The notes under the pieces were generated by a model. The model did no database searches and was not told the DNA's origin. It saw only the letters and a list, made by a program, of their open reading frames with translations. Below are positions 25,225 through 31,913 of a DNA stretch of 64,000 nucleotides, one piece after another (the first letter of the stretch is position 1; the number at the start of each line of letters is the position of its first letter). This DNA comes from Frankia alni ACN14a (lineage in GTDB: Bacteria; Actinomycetota; Actinomycetes; Frankiales; Frankiaceae). The position numbers and the translations under genes are program-made. The stretch lies in NCBI RefSeq assembly GCF_000058485.1, contig NC_008278.1, positions 2,226,962 to 2,290,961 of the forward strand, in the 5' to 3' direction.

Positions 25225-25850
25225 CTACGTCGTACGTTCCGCTTCTTCCGCGCGTCGGTGGTCCTGGGCGGTGCTGATCCAGCGGGCCAACGTCGTCGCG
25301 GCCGCTCCTGAGTCGATCGCGTCGCGACATCGCGCAGATGCCGTGTGCAGTTGCTCCACGAGCGTCGAGCCCGTGGGCATCGCAGCCACCAGTGCAGCCG
25401 CGGCGTTGAGGACCACCGCGTCGCGGATCGGTCCTGGTCGCCCAGCCAGGACGGCACGAAGAACCCGCGCGTTTGACGGCGCGTCACCCCCGCGGAGTGC
25501 TCCCGGTGCGGGGCGGGGGATGCGAAGGGCCCGGGGTTCGAACGCTTCCTGGTTGGCCTGTCCGTCGCGCGCGATCCAGACCTGCGACGGCGTCGTCGTA
25601 CTGAGCTTGTCCAGACCGTCGTCGCCCCGGACTACCAGAGCGTTGGCCCCGCGCCCGCGCAGGACCTCCACCACGAGGGGCAGACGGCGAGCGTCCGCCA
25701 CCCCGACGACCCGGTGTGTCGGATTGGCCGGGTTGATCAATGGCCCGCCCAGGCGGCCGCGTCGCTGGTCAGATCGCGCCGTTCGAGGAGATGCGTGAGC
25801 AGCGCCGGCCAGCCCTCGGCGGCGGTCGTGTCCGGATCGGGCGAGAAGGC
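25225..25850 (-). pseudogene. trpD: Remnant of anthranilate phosphoribosyltransferase with internal deletion
   Basis: Read on the minus strand, about 25850-25740 gives a TrpD N-terminal helix (WPALLTHLLERRDL..DAAAWA). The sequence then joins directly, in a different frame, to GPLINPANPTHRVVGVAD and the C-terminal domain (GDDGLDKLSTTTPSQVW, LRGGDAPSNARVLRAVL, DAVVLNAAAALVA). About 120 residues are missing, including the PRPP-binding GTGGD loop and the conserved His/Asn active-site strand. The enzyme therefore cannot work. The deletion boundary lies near GCGGGCCATTG at about 25741-25750. No other trp genes are nearby, so it is probably a decayed second copy or paralogue; a functional trpD would be elsewhere. 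Confidence 0.8.
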
Positions 25851-26164
25851 ATGATGATCATGCCAGCAGCCTGGTCGACTGAGCCACTCCAGTCGCTGGG
25901 TTGTCGGTCGGGGTGCTTTCATCGGTGCCGGCTGGCGGGACGCTTGTACCGACCTGCACCGCGTCGGGTCGAGTCTGAGTGGGGACCGACGCTGGCCGGG
26001 GATCCGCCCGAACACGTGGCGGCACGGTTCCGCGGAACACCATGATCACCGGAGCTTTGGTCGGAGATGGAGACGAGACCCGGGTCGTTAGACTGGACGG
26101 CAGCGTCGCGTGCCGTCGAGCGCTCCGGTTCCGGCATGGAGGCGTGGGACCGAATGGGGTCGGC
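25851..26164. other. Gene-free stretch between the trpD remnant and the VOC gene
   Basis: About 310 bases without a convincing gene on either strand. It presumably holds the promoter of the VOC gene at 26165, but no clear box was recognised. Confidence 0.4.
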
Positions 26165-26545
26165 ATGACCGTTCGTTTCAACCACACCATCGTCGCAGCA
26201 CGCGACCGGCACGAGTCGGCGACCTTTCTCAGTCGGCTGCTCTCACTGCCCGCACCGGTACCTGCCGGACATTTTCTGGCCGTGCAACTCGCCGACGGCG
26301 TCACGCTGGACTACGCCGACACCGGCACCGAAATCTCGGCCCAGCACTATGCCTTCCTGGTCTCGGACGAGGTTTTCGACGCCGCGATCGAGCGGATCCG
26401 GACGCAGGGTGTCGAGCACTGGGCGGACCCGGCGCGACAGCACCCAGGTGAGATCAACACCAACGACGGCGGCCGGGGCGTGTACTTCCAGGACCCGGGC
26501 GGCCACTTCATGGAAATCATCACCGTGCCGTACGGCGGTTTCTGA
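26165..26545 (+). CDS. VOC superfamily (glyoxalase/dioxygenase-like) protein
   Basis: A 126-residue single-domain VOC protein made of two beta-alpha-beta-beta-beta units. Candidate metal ligands are His7 in FNHTIV, the central His in QHYAFLV and the terminal Glu in HFMEIITVPYG. The fourth usual acidic ligand is not obvious. The segment GGRGVYFQDPGGHFME is the standard VOC C-terminal signature. The start giving MTVRFNHT is preferred because the fold begins there; upstream in-frame ATGs would add an unrelated stretch. The substrate is unknown; families include glyoxalases, fosfomycin/bleomycin resistance proteins and dioxygenases. It stands alone with no partner gene. Confidence 0.8.
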   Translation: MTVRFNHTIVAARDRHESATFLSRLLSLPAPVPAGHFLAVQLADGVTLDYADTGTEISAQHYAFLVSDEVFDAAIERIRTQGVEHWADPARQHPGEINTNDGGRGVYFQDPGGHFMEIITVPYGGF

Positions 26546-26664
26546 CGGCCCGCAACCGCATCCCGTCGCGCTGCTCGGCCCTGGATCATCGTGCGATCGG
26601 CGATCCTCGCCGACGACCCGTAGACCGGGAGATGACCGCACAGGCGGTTACCTGCTTCTGACCT

Positions 26665-27249
26665 TCACCCTGCTGGTCGCCGTACGGCGTCGAGGGCCAG
26701 CGTGAGCAACCGGTCGGCCTGGTCGGCGTTGTCGCTGCGGGCGGTTGCCAGGGCGATCCCGACGACGAGCTGGACGAGATCGTCGGGGGTCAGGTCCGGG
26801 CGGGCCGTTCCGGTCCGCTGGGCGCGGCGGAGAAGGTCGGCTGCGGCCTCCACGATGACGCGGTGGCAGTCCGCGACCCACGGTTCGATCTCCTCGACCA
26901 TGAAGGCGCCGGCGAGGCCCTGGTTCCCATGGACGTGGACGAGGAACAGGCGCAACCAGGCCGCCAGCGCGCCGTCCGGGGACTCGGCGGCCGACAGCTG
27001 CGCCGCCCGCCGGCACAGCGTCTCGATCCGGTCGGCGAGGACGGCCTGCAACAGGTCCGCCCGGGTGGGGAAGTGCCGGTAGAGGGTTCCCTGCCCAACT
27101 CCGGCCCGGCGGGCGATCTCGACGAGGGACGTGTCCGGTCCGGCCTCCTCGAACGCCGTGCGCGCGGCGGCGAGCAGGAGCTCCCGATTGCGCCGGGCAT
27201 CCGCGCGCGGCGGGCGTTGCCCGGGGGCGCGCCCAGCCGGTGCCGCCAT
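26665..27249 (-). CDS. TetR-family transcriptional regulator
   Basis: A 194-residue repressor. The N-terminal helix-turn-helix spans about 25-70 (ARTAFEEAG..SLVEIARRAGVGQGTLYRHFPTRADLL). The C-terminal ligand domain is less conserved. The ATG at 27249 is preceded by a purine-rich GAGAGGGGG. It diverges from the F420-type oxidoreductase gene at 27352. The 102-base gap contains two palindromes built on CGGACA half-sites, the expected operator layout for a repressor controlling itself and its neighbour. The inducer is unknown. Confidence 0.9.
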   Translation of the reverse strand: MAAPAGRAPGQRPPRADARRNRELLLAAARTAFEEAGPDTSLVEIARRAGVGQGTLYRHFPTRADLLQAVLADRIETLCRRAAQLSAAESPDGALAAWLRLFLVHVHGNQGLAGAFMVEEIEPWVADCHRVIVEAAADLLRRAQRTGTARPDLTPDDLVQLVVGIALATARSDNADQADRLLTLALDAVRRPAG

Positions 27250-27282
27250 CGCGTCCCCCTCTCGCCACCGAACGTAGACAAC

Positions 27283-27297
27283 CGGACAAGGTGTCCG
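27283..27297. promoter_or_regulatory. TetR operator 1 (CGGACA-N3-TGTCCG)
   Basis: A perfect six-base inverted repeat with a 3-base centre, 34 bases upstream of the tetR start. It shares the CGGACA half-site with the second palindrome 17 bases away. Probable autoregulatory operator. Confidence 0.65.
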
Positions 27298-27313
27298 TAT
27301 TGTAGTCGACGTC

Positions 27314-27334
27314 ATCCGGACAGCCTGTCCGGAT
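27314..27334. promoter_or_regulatory. TetR operator 2 (ATCCGGACAG palindrome)
   Basis: A 21-bp palindrome, ATCCGGACAG-C-CTGTCCGGAT, with perfect 10-base arms, 17 bases before the start of the LLM oxidoreductase gene. Its position would block that gene's transcription or initiation. Confidence 0.75.
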
Positions 27335-27351
27335 ATCCGGCCTGAAGGAGC

Positions 27352-28287
27352 ATGGTGGCAGCGCAGCCAGGACACGAGCTCGGCAACGTCGGCGTCTGGA
27401 CCTTTGCCTTCGATGGTCAGCCGGCCAACCGGGTGCGGGAGGCCGCGGCGGAGATCGAGGAGCTGGGCTACGGCGCCCTGTGGTGCGGGGAGGCGTTCGG
27501 TCGGGACGCGGTGGGCCAGGCGTGGCTGCTGCTGTCGGCCACCCGGAGAATCACCGTCGCGTCCGGCATCGCGAACATCGCGTTCCGCGACCCGATCGCC
27601 ATGGCGACCGCGGCCCGCACACTGGGTGAGGCGTTCCCGGGGCGCTACCTTCTCGGCCTCGGTGGGCACCGGGTCGATGACACCGTCCACCTGCTGGACG
27701 GCTATCCCATGCCCGCCCTGGGCAGGGCGGTCTCGACGATGGACGCCTACCTGGCGGCCATGGACGCCGTCCCCGCCCACAGCCCGCCGCCGCAGGTGGC
27801 CGTGCGCCGCGTGCTGGCCGCGCTCGGCCCGAAGATGCTGTCGTTGGCGGCGGAGCGGACGTGGGGGGCGCACCCGTACTTCGTGCCCGTCGAACACACC
27901 CGCCGGGCCCGCGAGATCATGGGCCCGCAGGCGTTTCTCGGGGTGGAACAGGCTGTCGTCCTGGACTCCGACGTCGACCGCGCCCGGGAGGTCGCCACCG
28001 CGCACGTCGCCGCCTACGTCGCCGTGGAGTCGCACCAGACGGCGAACCTGCGGCGCCTCGGCTTCGGCGACGACGACATCCTCGGCGGCCCGAGCCGCCG
28101 CCTCGTCGACGCCATCGTCGCGTACGGCGACGACCAGACGATCCATGATCGGGTACGCCGGCACTTCGACGCAGGTGCGGACCACGTCTGCATCCAGGCC
28201 CTCGCCGCCGACCCGACCGCACTGCCCGACCACCAGTGGCGCGAGCTCGCGCCGGCGCTGCGCGGCGCTGCGACCGCGCCGAGGTGA
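27352..28287 (+). CDS. F420-dependent LLM-class oxidoreductase (TIGR03620-like)
   Basis: A 311-residue luciferase-like TIM-barrel protein. The opening LGNVGVWTFAFDGQP and the motif ELGYGALWCGEAFGRDA match the actinobacterial subgroup predicted to use coenzyme F420. Further signatures are SGIANIAFRDPIAMA, GRYLLGLGGH near residue 100, and a conserved late ADHVCIQAL. It probably catalyses hydride transfer to or from an unknown substrate, often in catabolism or detoxification. It is controlled, by inference, by the divergent TetR through the palindrome just before its ATG. No substrate-specific neighbours were found. Confidence 0.88.
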   Translation: MVAAQPGHELGNVGVWTFAFDGQPANRVREAAAEIEELGYGALWCGEAFGRDAVGQAWLLLSATRRITVASGIANIAFRDPIAMATAARTLGEAFPGRYLLGLGGHRVDDTVHLLDGYPMPALGRAVSTMDAYLAAMDAVPAHSPPPQVAVRRVLAALGPKMLSLAAERTWGAHPYFVPVEHTRRAREIMGPQAFLGVEQAVVLDSDVDRAREVATAHVAAYVAVESHQTANLRRLGFGDDDILGGPSRRLVDAIVAYGDDQTIHDRVRRHFDAGADHVCIQALAADPTALPDHQWRELAPALRGAATAPR

Positions 28288-28417
28288 TGCGCTCTGGGTT
28301 ATCTGAAAACTACGGACAGTGATACCTTCCCCCTGTGAGGCAGCCCCGGGCCGCCCGGCGATCGTGCGGGTGGGCCCCCGGCCGCTGGTGACGACGCGTT
28401 GCGCCAGGGGGAATCCG

Positions 28418-29791
28418 ATGCCGCGTGGTACTCCGGAGCAGAGCGGGCCCTCCGTACCGACGGTTCCGTCGGGGCTGCCGGGCGAGCGGGTCAAACCGCT
28501 GGTGCCGCAGCCCAGCGGGCCGCAGCCCCGCCGCCCGTCGCTGACCGCCTCGCGGACGGCGTCCGCCGTGTCGCGGGCGGCCGGCCCGACCGAGCGCCGC
28601 CTGCGGGTGCTGGTGGTCGTGGGCACCCGGCCGGAGGTGGTCAAGCTCAGCCGGGTCGTCGCCGCCCTCGACCGGGCCGTCGACCTGCGCCTGGTCCACA
28701 CCGGCCAGAACTACGACCACGAGCTCAACCAGGTCTTCTTCGACGAGCTCGGCATCCGCCGGCCGGACCACGTCCTCGACGCCGCCGGGCCCACCCCCGC
28801 CGAGACGATCAGCCGGCTGATCTCCCGGCTGGACCCGATCCTCGCCGCCGAGGCCCCCGACGCCGTGCTCATCTACGGCGACACGAACACCTGCTACGCC
28901 GCGATCGCCGCCAAGCGCCGCCGGATCCCCGTGTTCCACCTGGAGGCCGGCAACCGCTGCTTCGACCAGCGGGTCCCGGAGGAGATCAACCGGCGGGTCG
29001 CCGACCAGCTCAGCGACGTCCACCTGGCCCTGACCGAACGGGCCCGCGGGCACCTGCTCGCCGAGGGGCTGCCCGCCCAGCGGATCTTCGTCGTCGGCTC
29101 CCCGGTCAAGGAGGTGCTCACCCACTACGCCCCGCTTATCGACACGTCGGCGGTGCTGACCACCCTCGGCGTGCAGGCGGGGCGCTACCTGCTCGCCAGC
29201 GTCCACCGCGAGGAGAACGTCGACCGGCCCGAGGCGCTGGCGGCCCTGCTGGAGACCCTCAACCGGCTGGCGGCCCGCTACCGGCTGCCGGTGATCGTCT
29301 CGACCCACCCGCGGACCCGGGACCGGCTGGGATCGCTGCGCCGCTCGGGGCGGGCGCCGCTGCTCGACGACCGGGTCCGCTTCTGCCGTCCCTTCGGCTT
29401 CTGCGACTACATCGCGCTGCAGCGGGCCGCGCTGTGCGTGCTCTCCGACAGCGCCACCCTGACCGAGGAGGCCTCGCTCGTCGGCTTCCCCGCCGTGCTC
29501 GTCCGCGAGGCGCACGAGCGGCCGGAGGGCATGGACCGCGGGGTGCTCGTCGCCAGCGTCCTGCGCCCGGAGCGGATCCTCGACGCCGTCGAGCTGATCG
29601 TGCGGGAGTCCGAAAGCGACCGCCGGGCGCGGGTCGTCCCCGACTACGACGCCGACGACGTCTCCCGCCGGGTGGTGCACATCGTCGTCAGCTACGTCGA
29701 CCACGTCAGGCGGACCGTCTGGTACGGCGACACCGGCCCCAGCGCCGGGCCGAACCCCGCGGCCCCCGCCACGACCGCGGACAGCCGCTGA
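28418..29791 (+). CDS. UDP-GlcNAc 2-epimerase family protein (second copy)
   Basis: A 457-residue protein. The enzyme begins near residue 62 (RVLVVVGTRPEVVKLSRVV) after a Pro/Ser-rich leader. Family signatures are HTGQNYDHELNQVFF, IYGDTNTCYAAIA, FHLEAGNRCFDQRVPEE, ASVHREENVD and SDSATLTEEAS. The last replaces the usual DSGG loop and, with NRCFDQRVPEE, points to the WbjD/Cap5G/FnlC subgroup, which makes UDP-N-acetyl-L-fucosamine or related sugars. The ATG is chosen for its AGGGGGA site and loss of an unrelated upstream segment. It is separated from the main polysaccharide locus by about 6 kb but may feed it. Confidence 0.87.
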   Translation: MPRGTPEQSGPSVPTVPSGLPGERVKPLVPQPSGPQPRRPSLTASRTASAVSRAAGPTERRLRVLVVVGTRPEVVKLSRVVAALDRAVDLRLVHTGQNYDHELNQVFFDELGIRRPDHVLDAAGPTPAETISRLISRLDPILAAEAPDAVLIYGDTNTCYAAIAAKRRRIPVFHLEAGNRCFDQRVPEEINRRVADQLSDVHLALTERARGHLLAEGLPAQRIFVVGSPVKEVLTHYAPLIDTSAVLTTLGVQAGRYLLASVHREENVDRPEALAALLETLNRLAARYRLPVIVSTHPRTRDRLGSLRRSGRAPLLDDRVRFCRPFGFCDYIALQRAALCVLSDSATLTEEASLVGFPAVLVREAHERPEGMDRGVLVASVLRPERILDAVELIVRESESDRRARVVPDYDADDVSRRVVHIVVSYVDHVRRTVWYGDTGPSAGPNPAAPATTADSR

Positions 29792-29848
29792 CCCCGCATC
29801 GGTGCAGGTCAGGGGACTGTTGGTCGGAGTGGCCGGTACCCTTGGCCG

Positions 29849-30382
29849 GTGGACCAGCCGAGCCTCGCCAACCTCGCGCACCTGCGCCGGGCGCGGGACC
29901 TGGTCGACCGGGAGTACGCGCGCCCGCTCGACGTGCCGACCATGGCCCGCCACGCGCTGATGTCACCCGGGCACTTCTCCCGGGCGTTTCGGGCGGCCTA
30001 CGGCGAGACGCCGTACAGCTACCTCATGACCCGCCGGGTCGAGCGGGCGATGGCGCTGCTGCGGGCGGGCATGAGCGTGACCGATGCGTGCATGGCGGTC
30101 GGCTGCACCTCCCTCGGCTCGTTCAGCTCCCGGTTCACCGAGCTCGTGGGGATGACGCCGAGTGCGTACCGGGCCCGGGAACACCGCGCGGTGCAGGCGA
30201 TGCCCGCCTGCGTCGCCCAGGCACGCACCCGGCCGACGAGGGACCGGTCGGCGGCCAGGGACCGTCCGTCAGGGGACCAGACGGCGGGGGAGCAGGCGTC
30301 AGGGGACCAGTCAGCGGGGGACCAGGTGGCGGGGGAGCAGTCGGTCAGGATCGGAGAAGCGATCCGTGCGGGGGCACCCTAG
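29849..30382 (+). CDS. AraC-family DNA-binding protein with repeat tail
   Basis: A 177-residue protein. Residues 8-112 are a complete AraC/XylS double helix-turn-helix (LRRARDLVDREYARPLDV..., FSRAFRAAYGETPYSYL, CTSLGSFSSRFTELVGMTPS). There is no N-terminal effector domain. From about residue 125 the tail consists of degenerate GDQ/GEQ units encoded by 15-bp tandem repeats. Such small AraC-type proteins are often paired with a VOC protein, as here (VOC start 11 bases after the stop), which suggests that the pair is one operon. The start is GTG. The target is unknown. Confidence 0.85.
   Translation: MDQPSLANLAHLRRARDLVDREYARPLDVPTMARHALMSPGHFSRAFRAAYGETPYSYLMTRRVERAMALLRAGMSVTDACMAVGCTSLGSFSSRFTELVGMTPSAYRAREHRAVQAMPACVAQARTRPTRDRSAARDRPSGDQTAGEQASGDQSAGDQVAGEQSVRIGEAIRAGAP
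30240..30345 (+). repeat. Degenerate 15-bp tandem repeats in the AraC-type gene tail
   Basis: Units such as GGGGACCAG(T/G)CAGCG and GGGGAGCAGGCGTCA alternate, encoding GDQ/AGEQ. They lie outside the DNA-binding domain and probably expand or contract. Confidence 0.6.
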
Positions 30383-30392
30383 CGTCACCCGC

Positions 30393-30803
30393 ATGACCGT
30401 CTCACTCCAGTACTGCCACATCACCGTCAACGACCTGGACCGCTCGCTCGCCTTCTACCGCGACGCGCTCGGCCTCGAGGTGCGCAACGACGTCGCCTCG
30501 GACGGGTTCCGCTGGGTCACCCTCGTCAGCGCGTCCCAGCCGGATCTGGAGATCGTCCTGTCCGAGCCGCACGCCGGCCGACCGCAGGCCGACGGGGACG
30601 CCCTGCAGGAACTGCTCACCAAGGGCGTCCTGCCGGTCATCGTGTTCCGCGCGGACGATCTCGACGCGACCTTCGAGATGGTGCGGGCCTTCGGCGCCGA
30701 GGTGCTGCAGGAGCCCATCGACCAGCCCTGGGGCCCGCGCGACTGCGCGTTCCGCGACCCCTCGGGCAACACCGTGCGCATCTCGCAGGCGCCGAAGACC
30801 TGA
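30393..30803 (+). CDS. VOC superfamily protein
   Basis: 136 residues. The N-terminal half has LQYCHITVNDLDRSLAFYRD and the C-terminal half has DLDATFEMVRAFGAEVLQEP and RDCAFRDPSGNTVRISQ. Candidate metal ligands are His in CHITV and Glu in LEIVL; the C-terminal ligand position is less clear. It follows the AraC-type regulator by 10 bases, so the two are likely one operon. The function is unassigned beyond the VOC fold. Confidence 0.82.
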   Translation: MTVSLQYCHITVNDLDRSLAFYRDALGLEVRNDVASDGFRWVTLVSASQPDLEIVLSEPHAGRPQADGDALQELLTKGVLPVIVFRADDLDATFEMVRAFGAEVLQEPIDQPWGPRDCAFRDPSGNTVRISQAPKT

Positions 30804-30864
30804 CCTGCTCTGGCCTGACCTGACCTGACCTGGCCTGGCCTGCCTGACCTGGCCTGGCCTGACC
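30797..30864 (+). repeat. CCTGA/CCTGG pentanucleotide repeat tract
   Basis: Roughly a dozen CCTGA or CCTGG units in tandem begin at the end of the VOC gene and run into the intergenic region. The period of five would shift reading frame if it spread into coding sequence. It directly abuts the shared terminator. Confidence 0.8.
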
Positions 30865-30901
30865 GGCCCGCGGCGCGGCGCGGACGTCCGACCGCGGGCC
30901 G
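30864..30901. terminator. Bidirectional terminator between convergent VOC and inositol-phosphatase genes
   Basis: A perfect 10-bp stem (CGGCCCGCGG) encloses an 18-base segment that contains a smaller palindrome (CGGACGTCCG). The site is 11 bases beyond the stop of the minus-strand gene and serves both directions by position. Confidence 0.65.
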
Positions 30902-30911
30902 CCGACCCGGG

Positions 30912-31718
30912 TCAGTCGCGGTCGGCCGGAGGGTCCTCGGCAAGCAGGTCCGTGAGGGGCCCGAACAGCGCAGGCGGGGCGGCGACGGTGAGGTCCTCGG
31001 TCGCCGGCCGGCCGTGCAGCCCGCCGACCCGCAGGCCCGCCTCGGCCGCGACGAGCCCACCGGCGGCATGGTCCCAGGGCTTCAGGCCACGCTCGTAGTA
31101 GGCGTCGACGAGGCCGTCGGCGGCGGCGCACAGATCCAGCGACGCCGCGCCCATCCGGCGGATGTCGCGGACCCGGGGCACCACCCTGGTGAGCACCGCG
31201 GCCTGGGCGGCGCGGCGGGACTCCAGGTAGCCGAAACCGGTCGCGACGAGGGCGCCGGCCAGGGTCGTCACCGTCGACCCGGTCAGTGCTGTGCCGTCGC
31301 GGAAGGCGCCGCCGCCGCGGACGGCCGTGTAGGTGGTGCCCAGCGCCGGGGCGTGCACCACTCCGGCGACGACCTCGCCGTCGACCTCCGCGGCGATCGA
31401 CACCGCCCAGTTCGGCAGCCGGTAGAGGAAGTTCACCGTGCCGTCGAGGGGATCGACGATCCAGCGCACGCCGGTCGACCCGGCGGAGTCGGACCCCTCC
31501 TCGCCGAGCAGGCCGTCGCCCGGACGCAGCTCGCCGAGCCGGCGGGCGACCAGTGCCTCGGAGGCGCGGTCCAGGGCCGTGACCACGTCGGTGGGGGAGG
31601 ACTTCGTCGTCTCCGCGGCGACCGCGCCCTCGCGGCCCCGGGCGAGCAGCCCGCCGGCCTCGCGGGCGATCGTCAGCGCGACGTCCAGCAGGGTGTCCGG
31701 GTCTGGCAGGTCGCTCAT
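30912..31718 (-). CDS. Inositol monophosphatase-family phosphatase
   Basis: A 268-residue Mg-dependent sugar-phosphate phosphatase. Metal-binding motifs are present in order: GEEG near residue 72, WIVDPLDGTVNF near 87-98, and the late WDHAAGGLVAAEAG near 218. The KSSPTDVVTALDRASE segment near 38 is also typical. Substrates in actinobacteria include myo-inositol 1-phosphate (for phosphatidylinositol lipids and mycothiol), histidinol phosphate and fructose 1,6-bisphosphate; sequence alone does not decide. It is transcribed toward the VOC gene and away from valS, sharing a 195-base divergent region with valS. Confidence 0.9.
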   Translation of the reverse strand: MSDLPDPDTLLDVALTIAREAGGLLARGREGAVAAETTKSSPTDVVTALDRASEALVARRLGELRPGDGLLGEEGSDSAGSTGVRWIVDPLDGTVNFLYRLPNWAVSIAAEVDGEVVAGVVHAPALGTTYTAVRGGGAFRDGTALTGSTVTTLAGALVATGFGYLESRRAAQAAVLTRVVPRVRDIRRMGAASLDLCAAADGLVDAYYERGLKPWDHAAGGLVAAEAGLRVGGLHGRPATEDLTVAAPPALFGPLTDLLAEDPPADRD

Positions 31719-31913
31719 GGGTCGGCGCTCCGGGGCTCGGCTCTGGTTCTGCTTCGGCGGTTCTGCTTCGGCTTCCGTTTCGGGCTCATCCTGCCAAGGT
31801 GGCGTCGCACGCGAGCATCCCGGCGGGTGAAAGGGGTCACGCCAGGCGGACGCGCGGCGTCTCGGGGGGCCGGGCACGGCGGTCACGATCGGCGCGCCCG
31901 TAGGATCGTCGCT

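Noticed and set aside
30797-30864. Possible CRISPR-like array
   Set aside because: The units are five bases long without spacers; this is a simple tandem repeat.
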